A stretch of DNA of 64,000 bases from Spartinivicinus marinus (GTDB taxonomy: Bacteria; Pseudomonadota; Gammaproteobacteria; Pseudomonadales; Zooshikellaceae): assembly GCF_026309355.1 (NCBI RefSeq), contig NZ_JAPJZK010000001.1:1860001-1924000 (forward strand). Direction: 5' to 3'. The translations under genes were made by a program, and so were the position numbers. Shown here piece by piece: positions 24,473 through 33,822 of this stretch. Below the pieces are notes generated by a model. The model worked only from the letters and a program-made list of their open reading frames with translations. It had not been told where the DNA came from and made no database searches. Numbering within the stretch: the stretch's first letter is position 1; every line of letters starts with the position of its first letter.

Positions 24473-26974
24473 TTAAGGCGCATGCATAGGTAACGTGATT
24501 AAAAATGCCGCTCCCTGGTCAGGAGTTAAGGTTTCTATTTGCCCACCTAATGGGCCAACCACCAAGTTATGTACTATATGCAAGCCTAATCCGCTACCAC
24601 CTTTTCCTCGTCGGGTAGTATAAAATGGCTCATAAATATGCGGTATTATATCTAAGGCAATTCCTTTACCATTATCTTTATATAATAAAGTTATATGTGT
24701 TGCGCCTTTTCTATTTACTTCTAGTATAATCTTTCCATGCTGCTTAGGCTCAAAACCATGTATTAGAGAGTTCATTAATAAATTTGTAATAATTTGAGCC
24801 AGTAACCCTGGATAACTATCCAATTCTATAGCATCATCACATTGAACAGTTGCTATTATATTGGTTTTTCTAAAGTTAGGTTTTAAGCTATCTAGTATAT
24901 CCTCAAGATAGGATTGCAACTTGAATACTCTCCTTTCTGCATTAGTTTGATCAACAGCAACTGTTTTAAAGCTACGAATAAGTTGCGAGGCTCTATTTGC
25001 ATTTTTTAATAACAGTTGAACTGACTCTTGTATTTTATTTAGTCCTTCATTAAACGTTTCTTCTGTCAGTTCGCCACTACTATAATTAGAAATAATCTGA
25101 TTTATTTCTCCATTAATATGGCTTGCAGTTGTAACCGCAATACCCAATGGAGTATTAACTTCATGAGCAATCCCTGCTACTAATTGACCCAATGCTGCCA
25201 GTTTTTCCGTTTGTACTAAATGGTTTTGCATGCTTTGCAATTTTTCTAAGGCATTTTCTGCCTGCTGTTTAGCATTCAATACTTTTAACTCTTGCTCTTT
25301 ACGTTCTGAAATATCTTTTAAAATGAGTGTATAATAGTTATTTTGAGTTAAAGCTGTTTTGGCTAGACTGACTTCTAACAACAACTTTTTACCATCAGCT
25401 CGTCTACCTTCTATTTCTTCATATTTTGTATTTAGCTGGCGCTTAAGCAAAGTATTAATTTTTTCTGCAGCAACTAACTGAGTAATTGGTTTATTAAGTA
25501 TTTCTTCTGCACTATAACCAAATAGCCGCTTAGTCGCTTTATTAACCGATACAACTGTTAAATCATCAGGTTTAAAGGCTATTATTGGATCCGCCACAGT
25601 ATGTAATATGATATTACTTTGAGTGACTGTTTGCTGTAGCTTATCTAACACTTGATTGTATTTTTCTGCAATAACACCAACCTCTGAAAATGGATCAATA
25701 TTAGCTCGTAACGATAAGTCTTCATGAATAGTCTGCTGGTGCAGAAATTCCATAAAATCATGCAACTCTGTTGGCGCCCCATGTTCAGTAATATTCAACC
25801 CCATCCGCTCTGCCACTGGTGTTACCCTTAATGGAGTAAATCGATTAATAGCATGCAATGCCAGAAATGAAACACCAAATGCCCATATACCGCAGGCAAT
25901 AACGCCTATACACTGTATTACAAACTGTTCCAAAGTATCCCAATGAGCCAACGCAGGCTGAAAAGGGCTTATCAACACTAACCCTAATGTTCCCCAGCAA
26001 CCAGCCCCCAAATGAACAGCAATAGCATCCACTGCATCATCAATTTTCATATGTACTAATAAATGACTGACGGATATCATGACATAACCGCCAATCCCAC
26101 CCATAAAAATAGCTCCCCAGCTCGATAGTACATTGGCACCTGCCGTTACTGAAACCAATCCTGCTAAACAACCATTTAACAGCATAGTTGGGTGTATTTT
26201 TACATTTTTATTTTTTAATAAACTAGACAAAACAGCACAACCACCCGCTGTTCCACCCAATAATGTATTTGCCACAGCAATAACTGACTGCTCATTAAAA
26301 GTAAAATTACTTCCCCCATTGAAGCCAAACCAACCTAGCCACAGCAATAATGTACCCAATAGGGAGATAGCTAAATTATGAGAAGAAAACTGGTTAACTT
26401 CTCCACTTTTATTAAAGCGTTGTTGCCTAGGCCCAATTACGATGACCGCAGCTAGTGCAACCCATCCTCCCAAACTATGCACAACAGTTGAACCAGCATA
26501 ATCATAAAAACCCAGTGCTGCCAACCAGCCTTGTTGCGAATTTTCATTAATATGCCATGCCCAGTGACCAAATAGAGGATAGATTACTAATGAAACGATC
26601 ATGGCAATAAAAATAAAACCACGATATCTAAGGCGCTCAGCCACTGCTCCTGACATTAAAGTAACAGCTGTAGCACAGAACATTGCTTGAAAGAAAAATA
26701 TAATTATTTCACTGGAGCTGCCATACTCATATAAGGCAAATGTATCAAGCCCTACTAAACCATAAAAACTATTTCCATACATCAGGCTGTAGCCAACTAA
26801 CCAAAATGCAGCAACAGATATTACTAAATCAGTCGCGTTTTTCATGGCGACATTAATAGTATTTTTTGATCGAGTAATACCAGCTTCAAGCGAAGTAAAC
26901 CCCAACTGCATAGTAAAAACAAGTGCAGCGCAAATAAGCATCCATATTTGATCAATAACCGTAAGCTGGGGCAT
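24473..26974 (-). CDS. Ammonium transporter-histidine kinase fusion (Amt sensor kinase)
   Basis: The 833-residue protein fuses an Amt/Mep channel domain to a cytoplasmic kinase. Residues 1-385 have about eleven membrane segments with the Amt twin-His pair, His166 ('YDYAGSTVVHSLGG') and His321 ('DAIAVHLGAGCWGTLG'). Then come a linker, a PAS domain (about 453-562), a coiled coil, HisKA with His604 ('GIAHEVNTPLG') and HATPase with 'DNGKGI' and 'GKGGSGLGLHIV'. Such Amt-HK proteins are known as ammonium sensors (for example Ks-Amt5 of Kuenenia). There is no receiver domain. Its partner should be the HD-GYP regulator encoded 16 bp upstream. Confidence 0.92.
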   Translation of the reverse strand: MPQLTVIDQIWMLICAALVFTMQLGFTSLEAGITRSKNTINVAMKNATDLVISVAAFWLVGYSLMYGNSFYGLVGLDTFALYEYGSSSEIIIFFFQAMFCATAVTLMSGAVAERLRYRGFIFIAMIVSLVIYPLFGHWAWHINENSQQGWLAALGFYDYAGSTVVHSLGGWVALAAVIVIGPRQQRFNKSGEVNQFSSHNLAISLLGTLLLWLGWFGFNGGSNFTFNEQSVIAVANTLLGGTAGGCAVLSSLLKNKNVKIHPTMLLNGCLAGLVSVTAGANVLSSWGAIFMGGIGGYVMISVSHLLVHMKIDDAVDAIAVHLGAGCWGTLGLVLISPFQPALAHWDTLEQFVIQCIGVIACGIWAFGVSFLALHAINRFTPLRVTPVAERMGLNITEHGAPTELHDFMEFLHQQTIHEDLSLRANIDPFSEVGVIAEKYNQVLDKLQQTVTQSNIILHTVADPIIAFKPDDLTVVSVNKATKRLFGYSAEEILNKPITQLVAAEKINTLLKRQLNTKYEEIEGRRADGKKLLLEVSLAKTALTQNNYYTLILKDISERKEQELKVLNAKQQAENALEKLQSMQNHLVQTEKLAALGQLVAGIAHEVNTPLGIAVTTASHINGEINQIISNYSSGELTEETFNEGLNKIQESVQLLLKNANRASQLIRSFKTVAVDQTNAERRVFKLQSYLEDILDSLKPNFRKTNIIATVQCDDAIELDSYPGLLAQIITNLLMNSLIHGFEPKQHGKIILEVNRKGATHITLLYKDNGKGIALDIIPHIYEPFYTTRRGKGGSGLGLHIVHNLVVGPLGGQIETLTPDQGAAFLITLPMHAP

Positions 26975-26990
26975 TAGACCTGTTATTTAC

Positions 26991-28124
26991 TTAATTAAAG
27001 GTTTCATAAATTTGTTTGGAGTCAACATCTGCAGCAACTTCCATGAATGCTCGGACGACTATTGGATCAAAATGAGAGCCGCTTTCTTCATTCACTTTAA
27101 TGAGTGCTCTTTGAAATGGCCAAGGGGGTTTATAAGGACGCTGAGCTCTTAAAGCATCAAATACATCAGCCACTGCAACTATTCTCGCTGGTAACGGAAT
27201 TGCCTTTCCTGTTAATCCATCTGGATAGCCATTGCCATCCCAATGCTCATGATGATAGAGGGCAATCTCCTTGGCCATACCTAATAGCCCAATCTCTTTC
27301 ACAAAATGACTAGCATCATCTAAGGTCTGGTATCCCACCACTGAGTGGGTCTTGACGATTTCAAACTCTTCAACTGTCAACGAGCGTTGTGCATTTAATA
27401 TAGAGTCAGGAATTGCAATTTTACCTGTATCATGAAGGGTGGCAGCAAGTTCAACTAACTCAATAAAATGTTCATCTACATTTTCTGCGCTCATTTCCAT
27501 CAACTTTTGTGCAATTGCTTTGCTCATTGCAGCCACTCGTTGCACATGGGAACCTAACTGATGGTCACGACTTTCACATAAAGTAGCCATAGCATAAACT
27601 ATAGCCTTTTGATTCCAATCCATAATAGCAAGCAATTTTTTGATTGCCATTATGTCATCATACCCACGAAGCCCAGTTATAGTAGATGTCAATAGTCTTT
27701 CAGCGGTCAGTTCTGACTTATCCTTGTAGTCATTAATACCATAATCTAAAACAATATTTTTCTCAGGCGCTTGACCTGGCTGACCAGTCCTTAATACAAC
27801 ACGAATGTCTTTGGTTTGGTGTACCTTGCGTAGCCATTCAACAAAATCAAGTCCTGCACTTTCTGTTTCCATTACAACATCAACAAAAGCTAAAGCAATA
27901 TCAGGATGCTCTTCAACTTTCTTTTTAGCTTCTTCAGCTGTATATGCACTAATAAATAATAGACTGCGCTGTTTATATACTAAGCCGCCTAAAGCAATTT
28001 TTGTTGCAATATGCACATCTTCATCATCGTCGACTAGCAATATTTTCCAAGGTTTAAGTTTGCTTTCACTCTGAGCCTCTTCTACTTTTGCAACTTTAAA
28101 TTTTAACTTTGTTCCCTTTCCCAT
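26991..28124 (-). CDS. Response regulator with HD-GYP c-di-GMP phosphodiesterase domain
   Basis: The 377-residue protein has a receiver domain (about 26-145; acidic pocket 'LLVDDDEDV', phospho-acceptor Asp82 in 'AFVDVVME') and an HD-GYP domain. The latter has His230-Asp231 ('LHDTGKIAIPD') and 'HHEHWDGNGYPDGL' with the GYP at 298-300. Active HD-GYP enzymes hydrolyse cyclic di-GMP, lowering the signal for sessile growth. All metal-site motifs that I can check are present. It is the first gene of a two-gene operon with the Amt sensor kinase, so ammonium status probably sets its activity. Confidence 0.93.
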   Translation of the reverse strand: MGKGTKLKFKVAKVEEAQSESKLKPWKILLVDDDEDVHIATKIALGGLVYKQRSLLFISAYTAEEAKKKVEEHPDIALAFVDVVMETESAGLDFVEWLRKVHQTKDIRVVLRTGQPGQAPEKNIVLDYGINDYKDKSELTAERLLTSTITGLRGYDDIMAIKKLLAIMDWNQKAIVYAMATLCESRDHQLGSHVQRVAAMSKAIAQKLMEMSAENVDEHFIELVELAATLHDTGKIAIPDSILNAQRSLTVEEFEIVKTHSVVGYQTLDDASHFVKEIGLLGMAKEIALYHHEHWDGNGYPDGLTGKAIPLPARIVAVADVFDALRAQRPYKPPWPFQRALIKVNEESGSHFDPIVVRAFMEVAADVDSKQIYETFN

Positions 28125-28456
28125 ATTAATATCTCAATTACAACTCACTGTTTATGGCAAACACAGTAAAGTTTACTCAAAGGACAGGTATTCAATATTT
28201 TTAAATATAGATGTTCTTACTGTATGATAAAAAATTTATGGTGATTATGGTAAAGAGTAAGAAAGGAATATACTAAGTGAAGAAGCAATAGCATTTAGTA
28301 ATTAGCCTGCTATTAATGTAGCAAATAGTTTTAAAAACAGTCAGGTAGCTTACTATCAAAACCGATTCAGCATTGCACAAAATATGACAAATAATGGCAG
28401 GTCAAGTTGAATAACCTGACCTGCCATCTATAGGATACCAATTGTGTATTAACAAC
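28125..28456. other. 332-bp intergenic region
   Basis: It separates the collagenase gene end from the HD-GYP operon start. It contains the collagenase terminator hairpin (28394-28427) and AT-rich sequence that should hold the HD-GYP/Amt operon promoter. No coding frame is visible. Confidence 0.5.
28394..28427 (-). terminator. Hairpin terminator after the first collagenase gene
   Basis: ATGGCAGGTCA (28394-28404) and TGACCTGCCAT (28417-28427) are perfect 11-bp complements, with further inner pairing. The minus-strand tail is T-rich (TTATTTGT). It lies about 30 bp beyond the collagenase stop. Confidence 0.7.
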
Positions 28457-31147
28457 TTATTTTTCTAGTTTAGCCCTGATAGTTACATTTTTATAACTAG
28501 TTTTGGGTTGTACTAGAATATGATAATAATGATTTTCCTTTGGTGCCTCTATTAAAATTTGCTCTGTAGTACCATTATTAGCCGATGAATAATGATGTTC
28601 AGAATCGGTTGGCCACCCTTCATTATTAGCATAGATATCTACATTACCGTCACCACCAGATGTTATTAATTGCAGTTGCTTAGTACCTGTAGGCACATAA
28701 ATATAATAATAAGCAGGTGTTGCCCCTGAAATTACTTTAGGTGTACAACCATCCAACTCATCTTCTCGACCACTTGTACTTGCTTCGCAGTCCTTTGGCG
28801 GATTAGGTGTATTCGTATCAGAGCCATTATTTAAGCTTGCCCTTAAAGAGAGCCCTGAATAGGCCTGTGCTGCCTCAACCATTATATGGTAATAGCCTGC
28901 ATCTGGTGCTTGTAAAGCAACCTGCTCAGCATTACCCGACTGATTCGACATCTGGTCATACTCAGTAGCACTTGGCCAGTCATCTTTTTTCAAATAAAGA
29001 TTGGCATTACCTTCACCACCGGACAACTTCACTGTTAGCTGCTTAGCACAGTCAGGTACATAAACAAAATAATATTCATTGCCATTACCTGATAACCCTT
29101 GCTTAGCCTGATCAAGTAATATTTCATCACTTCTATCAGTAGACGTATTTCCTTTACAGTTACCATCTGGTTTTGGGTTAGGCTTTGGATCTGGCTTCGG
29201 ATCTGGCTTCGGATCTGGCTTCGGATCTGGCTTCGGATCTGGCTTCGGATCTGGCTTCGGATCTGGCTTCGGATCTGGCTTCGGATCTGGCTTCGGATCT
29301 GGCTTCGGATCTGGCTTCGGATCTGGCTTCGGATCTGGCTTCGGATCTGGTGTACCATCTTTCACTTCATCCAACCAGCGATGAAACTCCTGATTATAAT
29401 TATTTCGCATACTATTTAAGTATTCTTCATAGGCCTTATATTCGCCTTTGCGGAAATATGACGTCATTTTATATACATCATTGCTGTGCTTTTCATGCAT
29501 AAAGCGAACAGCTAAATAGCCCCATCGATAAATCCGATCAACACCTTTGCTATAGTCATTAGCGAATATTTCACCTAAATGAAATGCTTTGGTTTTAGCA
29601 AGACGAATAGCTTCAGGGTTAACATCTTTTTTAGCAACATACTCGCCTAAACCTTCTATCCACCAAACCGTTGATGATAATGGGTAATCATTAAAGCCTC
29701 CCTTCATATCAAAACGACCATCCAGATAATGCACAAATTCGTGGCGTAAATTCCACACCTCATCGTCTTGTTCATAGGCAATAAAGCGAGCTTGGTTGTT
29801 AGGTTTAGATGGGTCGCCTTCTAAATACATACCACCATTGTTAGTATCCATGTTAAATAATACACCGGCATAAGTGGAATAATCATCCTTTGAATTGAAA
29901 GCTACCACTTCTATATTGTCGTTATTATCATCTGCAACTGGTGTATAATTCGTGCTTAGCTTATTATGAAAATAAGTGGCTTGTTTTGCTAAGGTTTGAC
30001 ATATTCCCGCTAACTCTTTTGCTGACAGTTGCTGGGCACGAATTGAAATAGCATCATTACATTGATGCTTTATCGATAAAACACGGCTCTTAACCCTATC
30101 TTTAAAGCCACAAATATTATATTCTTCACAGTCCTTCTTATCAAAATAGTCAGCCATCTCTGCTGCCCCCATCCATAGTGCAGCTCCTTTACCTGTTTCA
30201 TTATACTGACTTAAAATTCGTTTAATACCTTTCTTTGCCTGGCTTTTCAGTGTACCTTCATACTGTAAAAAACGCCCAAGCTCTCTCACTGAGTTAGCCA
30301 ATACATATTGGCTATCTGTACCCAACAAATCAGCCTGATTCTTAGTAAATCGATCTAATGATGTGACAATTTGCGGAAATTCTTTTACCTTAGTTTTAAA
30401 GTCATCAAACTGGTGCCCTCGGAATAACACAGTAAATACACTATTTATGGATACAATCATATCCCGATATTTAGTATACTGATAATTAAATTTATCCAGC
30501 ATATGCTGTAAGGTTTCTAAATACTTAGCATTTAACTCAGCACTATCCATCAGCGTTACAACTTCACTTAATACTTCACCATGCTCATTAGAAACATTAT
30601 TAAAGTTGCGATTATTGATGAACGCATCGATTGCTCTGGCTATTTGCTGTTTTAAACGGCTGGAATATTTTGCTATATCATCCTGATAACCCCATTGAGC
30701 ATAGTAACCAGCCCGTAAAAATAGTACTGCTTGTAAAAGCTTATCTTTATTATTACCTTGATAGTTACGAGATAAGTTTTCAACTTCACTAGCAACCGAA
30801 AACATTTGATCTTCACTGAAGATTGCTTTACTTTGACTTAAACTGGCACTGAACAACTGATTGATACAGCTACTTGTCACTGATTTTATTTTACTAACTA
30901 GTGCACCTCCTCTTAAGTTTTGAAACTCATTCGTCTTACAGTTAGCTAGTTCATACATTTCCATACTAGCTTTAATCGGGTTTTTCGTGCCTAAAATTGG
31001 TGGTCTTACACTAGCTGACAAGTTTTTTTGATGAGTATTATGCTGATGATGAGTTTGAACATGGTTATTTTTCACCGGTGGCGGCAATTCAGCAGCAACT
31101 GTACAGGATAAAAGTGGTAAAACCCCTATTAGGATTTTCTTTTTCAT
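28457..31147 (-). CDS. Secreted M9-family collagenase with DPKP-repeat linker and two PPC domains
   Basis: The 896-residue protein has a signal peptide (about 1-19), an M9 activator region, and a gluzincin catalytic site: HEFVH (469-473) with the third zinc ligand Glu498 in 'EGLGEY'. A linker of fourteen DPKP units plus one NPKP follows, then two bacterial pre-peptidase C-terminal (PPC) domains, each with 'YYFVYVPDC' or 'YYYIYVPTG' and '[12 protein letters not shown]'-like strands. M9 enzymes cleave native collagen; PPC domains often aid secretion or collagen binding. GAGAGGTGAT lies before the ATG. It is a paralogue of the gene at 33823-35976, which lacks the repeat linker and one PPC domain. 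Confidence 0.93.
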   Translation of the reverse strand: MKKKILIGVLPLLSCTVAAELPPPVKNNHVQTHHQHNTHQKNLSASVRPPILGTKNPIKASMEMYELANCKTNEFQNLRGGALVSKIKSVTSSCINQLFSASLSQSKAIFSEDQMFSVASEVENLSRNYQGNNKDKLLQAVLFLRAGYYAQWGYQDDIAKYSSRLKQQIARAIDAFINNRNFNNVSNEHGEVLSEVVTLMDSAELNAKYLETLQHMLDKFNYQYTKYRDMIVSINSVFTVLFRGHQFDDFKTKVKEFPQIVTSLDRFTKNQADLLGTDSQYVLANSVRELGRFLQYEGTLKSQAKKGIKRILSQYNETGKGAALWMGAAEMADYFDKKDCEEYNICGFKDRVKSRVLSIKHQCNDAISIRAQQLSAKELAGICQTLAKQATYFHNKLSTNYTPVADDNNDNIEVVAFNSKDDYSTYAGVLFNMDTNNGGMYLEGDPSKPNNQARFIAYEQDDEVWNLRHEFVHYLDGRFDMKGGFNDYPLSSTVWWIEGLGEYVAKKDVNPEAIRLAKTKAFHLGEIFANDYSKGVDRIYRWGYLAVRFMHEKHSNDVYKMTSYFRKGEYKAYEEYLNSMRNNYNQEFHRWLDEVKDGTPDPKPDPKPDPKPDPKPDPKPDPKPDPKPDPKPDPKPDPKPDPKPDPKPDPKPDPKPNPKPDGNCKGNTSTDRSDEILLDQAKQGLSGNGNEYYFVYVPDCAKQLTVKLSGGEGNANLYLKKDDWPSATEYDQMSNQSGNAEQVALQAPDAGYYHIMVEAAQAYSGLSLRASLNNGSDTNTPNPPKDCEASTSGREDELDGCTPKVISGATPAYYYIYVPTGTKQLQLITSGGDGNVDIYANNEGWPTDSEHHYSSANNGTTEQILIEAPKENHYYHILVQPKTSYKNVTIRAKLEK
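29169..29348. repeat. 12-bp coding tandem repeat (DPKP linker)
   Basis: Fourteen near-identical 12-bp units (GGCTTCGGATCT on the plus strand, first unit GGCTTTGGATCT) run over 29181-29348, preceded by a degenerate unit at 29169-29180. In the minus-strand gene they encode the KPDP linker. Because the unit is a multiple of three, slippage changes linker length without a frameshift. Near-perfect DNA identity suggests recent expansion. Confidence 0.95.
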
Positions 31148-31795
31148 ATCACCTCTCTTAACTGCAAATATTATTCAATAATCAAATCGCAGATAATTAA
31201 CAATCTTTCCAGAATTATAAAAACTATTTTCAGTTTATTTCCCTGTACATTTTTCACTCATTATATTTCTGGACATACCGTCGGATACCTAATGATCATT
31301 CGGCGGGATAGATGGTTTACTTTTATCCTGAGTTGATCAAGCCATCTACAACTATCTTTTTGAATTTTGGGACTAATTCTATTCTATAGTTGAATACACA
31401 GTGCAAGAGGTTATTAATTAATTCTCAAATAAAAAGAAAAAAACAAACTTTGTAAATACAAATATCATATTTAGCCATTACTAATATAGCGAATCAAAAA
31501 AATCACTCCTTTATATTAATATCAAGAAATCAATCAAGCTATATCACAAAGTTCAAGAGCAATAACTCTGTAACAACACCGTCAGGGATTGCTATGTTCT
31601 TTTAGGGTTCACAAGCTAGCAAACATCCTCATAGAGTCTTCTGTTGAAAGTATCTTTAGCAGATCAAATACCACATCTAAAAGTAGCAAATAGTGATACT
31701 TATCTAATAAAGCTGTTGCTTGAAACACCATTATGCAAAAATTCTTAGCAAGCAAACACTTCTTAACTAATAATTGTATTAAGAGGATCTAAACT
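31148..31795. other. 648-bp AT-rich intergenic region between divergent genes
   Basis: It separates the first collagenase gene from the papain-like gene. I see no protein-coding frame. An imperfect hairpin is formed by TAGATGGTTT (31309-31318) and AAGCCATCTA (31339-31348), followed by a T-run on the plus strand (CTATCTTTTTG); it could be the end of a small transcript. The rest shows nothing I can support. Confidence 0.45.
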
Positions 31796-32416
31796 GTGTT
31801 AGCAATGAATGAAGAAACTCATATTCATTATCGAGACAACTCAATTGATGAGCTTATTAGTATCGTTAATAATAATATTAAAGAGGGTGATTTATTATTT
31901 ATTTCAATAAGAAGTCCATTGTATAAACAAGTTGCCAAAACAACAAACACTTGGGTTTCTCATGTAGGTATTGCTCTATTTGAAAATGGTCAATGGGTTG
32001 TTGCTGAAAGCGCTGTACCCTTCTCAAGAAAAACACCTTTAAACAAATATATTAACAGAACTGTTGGTACACAACTATCTATACGCCGTCTTAATCAACC
32101 ATTAAGTGAAGAACAGCTGAGCGGTATAAAATCAAGTATAAATAAGCGTTTAGGTATTCTTTACCACTTAGGGTTTAAATATGACTCTAAACTACAGTTT
32201 TGTTCTAAGTTTGTCCATGAAGTATTTTCTGAATCACTTTCTATCCAATTAGGAAAAATTGAAACATTTAATGAGTTACTCAAGAGCAACCCCTCTACTA
32301 ATTTAACATTTTGGCGCCTATGGTATTTAGGTAGAATTCCGTGGCAGCGTGAAACAGTCACTCCCTATAGTCAATTAATAGACGAACAAATGTATACTGT
32401 CTTATTCTCCGAATAA
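31796..32416 (+). CDS. YiiX/YebB-like permuted papain-fold protein
   Basis: A 206-residue protein with the circularly permuted papain-like order: 'IKEGDLLFISIRSPLYK', then 'WVSHVGIALFENGQWVVAES' (His56, Glu71), and the nucleophile Cys136 in 'LQFCSKFVHEVF'. The family (related to NlpC/P60) includes peptidases, amidases and acyl-modifying enzymes; the substrate is unknown. There is no signal peptide, so it is cytoplasmic or exported another way. The GTG at 31796 is preferred because AGAGGA lies 8 nt upstream; the ATG at 31805 is too far. It converges with the dioxygenase gene. Confidence 0.82.
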   Translation: MLAMNEETHIHYRDNSIDELISIVNNNIKEGDLLFISIRSPLYKQVAKTTNTWVSHVGIALFENGQWVVAESAVPFSRKTPLNKYINRTVGTQLSIRRLNQPLSEEQLSGIKSSINKRLGILYHLGFKYDSKLQFCSKFVHEVFSESLSIQLGKIETFNELLKSNPSTNLTFWRLWYLGRIPWQRETVTPYSQLIDEQMYTVLFSE

Positions 32417-32420
32417 AATT

Positions 32421-32469
32421 AAGACTATCCGTCTAGTATAATTTATATATCTAACAAGCGGCTAGTCTT
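32421..32469. terminator. Bidirectional terminator between convergent genes
   Basis: AAGACTATCCG (32421-32431) and CGGCTAGTCTT (32459-32469) pair over 11 bp with one mismatch and a long AT-rich loop. It lies between the converging papain-like and dioxygenase genes, with T-rich sequence on both sides. Confidence 0.55.
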
Positions 32470-32492
32470 TACACTCTTTACATATTACAATG

Positions 32493-33248
32493 CTATAGTA
32501 TACCCTGCTCAAGCTCACTTAGCGCCAAAATAAATATATCACGATAGCCACCTTGAGGAGCAACCGTTAAAAAATCCGTTGTATTGTGATAAAGCAGTTG
32601 ATCATTAAACATCAGCATTTGGTTAACTGCCAAGGTTTGCTGCCAAATGGGAGCTTCATCTTTGCTTTTAAATAACTGAGTTTCCTCACCTGAGACCCCT
32701 TGTTTGTTGACAACGACAATACCTACATATAATCGTTCATCTCGATGAATACCTTCAGGGACAGGCTTACCTGGCAATGCAGACGATACATTGATTCTGA
32801 TTTGGTGTACCCATATAACTTTATCTACTGGTGATTCAGGCAAATGACTAATAAATCGTTTAACAAGAGCAATAAAACTGTTATGGAAGACTAACTCCTG
32901 CTTTAGTGGTGTAAATCGCCTGGACAAGCCGCCAAAAACCCGATTATTTTTTTTGCTTTGGTATACTACAGATGGCTCCAATACATAAAGCTTATTATTT
33001 CTGTACTGAAAGCGACTAAGACAGCGCTGTCGATACCCTCCAACTAAATACGGATCTCGCGGCATTTCATGCCAATAAGGATATAAAGCTTTTAACTTTT
33101 TACTAGTAATAGTCATTAATTTATGAGTATTGCAGCTATAGTCAACTCTTGCTTCAATATCAGCAATACCCTCTAGATCAATTACATCAAGCTTATTGTA
33201 GAGTTCTTCCATTACACCGATCACTCCATTGATCATATCAATTTGCAT
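32493..33248 (-). CDS. 2OG-Fe(II) dioxygenase family protein (PF10014-like)
   Basis: The 251-residue protein has the double-stranded beta-helix iron site: His168-x-Asp170 ('GIHRDE'), His221 ('LLYHNTTDF') and Arg236 ('GYRDIFILAL') for 2-oxoglutarate. The pattern fits the family that includes free L-isoleucine/L-amino-acid hydroxylases; 'IRINVSSALPGKPVPEGIHRDE' is characteristic. It probably hydroxylates a free amino acid or a small derivative. It lies between two collagenase genes, but a functional link is only conjecture. The start is uncertain: ATG at 33248 or an inner ATG near 33212 preceded by GGAG. Confidence 0.82.
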   Translation of the reverse strand: MQIDMINGVIGVMEELYNKLDVIDLEGIADIEARVDYSCNTHKLMTITSKKLKALYPYWHEMPRDPYLVGGYRQRCLSRFQYRNNKLYVLEPSVVYQSKKNNRVFGGLSRRFTPLKQELVFHNSFIALVKRFISHLPESPVDKVIWVHQIRINVSSALPGKPVPEGIHRDERLYVGIVVVNKQGVSGEETQLFKSKDEAPIWQQTLAVNQMLMFNDQLLYHNTTDFLTVAPQGGYRDIFILALSELEQGIL

Positions 33249-33822
33249 GCTTTATCAAACTACAACTGCTTTAATATACTCCAATCAAATCAATAACTTC
33301 AACATAACTCAAGCCGTTATAGCACAGACTTAATTAATAAAAAACACAAAGTGGCTACTAAACGAAGTTATCAAGCTCTTACACTCTGTTCATAGCTTTA
33401 TATGATATAAGACCATGAATAACACGAACGCCTTATGAAAAGATCATATATTGGTTATTGGACGAACAGTTGACTTTAATCAATAATTTAGACTTACCAA
33501 TACAAGACAAATAAAAAGGGAGGAGTTTTATATACAAACAGCATATATACATAAATTACTAAAAAACACTCTCATTATAATCAAAATAATTTGAGGCTAG
33601 CATTTTAAATAAAGAGCTTATTATAACTCTAAGCAACTGGTAATGACTATTTACCTAGAATTCCAGGCCCATTCTTCGTAAATTAATTTACCAACACCAA
33701 AGCTCCTTTTATTATTAAAATCCTAGCTATTTTAAGTTTATTTTTGCGGCAGTCTTTCTTGTATAGAATTATCTGCTCTTAAATTACTTTTAAATTTTAA
33801 TTTAGCCCAGGGACGAACGATT
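33249..33822. other. 574-bp AT-rich intergenic region
   Basis: It lies between the divergent dioxygenase and second collagenase genes. No coding frame, RNA gene or strong hairpin is evident. A TATAGAAT-like sequence near 33760 could be part of the collagenase promoter, but the -35 spacing is poor. Confidence 0.45.

Noticed and set aside
29169-29348. Possible CRISPR array
   Set aside because: The units are contiguous 12-mers without spacers and encode an in-frame protein linker.
29185-29502. Plus-strand frame with a long DLAS repeat and a minus-strand frame with an RSQI repeat
   Set aside because: Both are other-frame readings of the 12-bp repeat inside the collagenase gene. They have no ribosome binding site and no domain.
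31261-31350. Possible insertion-sequence remnant upstream of the first collagenase gene
   Set aside because: Some short inverted arms are visible (TAGATGG and CCATCTA; AATGATCATT), but no transposase-like coding and no duplication flank them.
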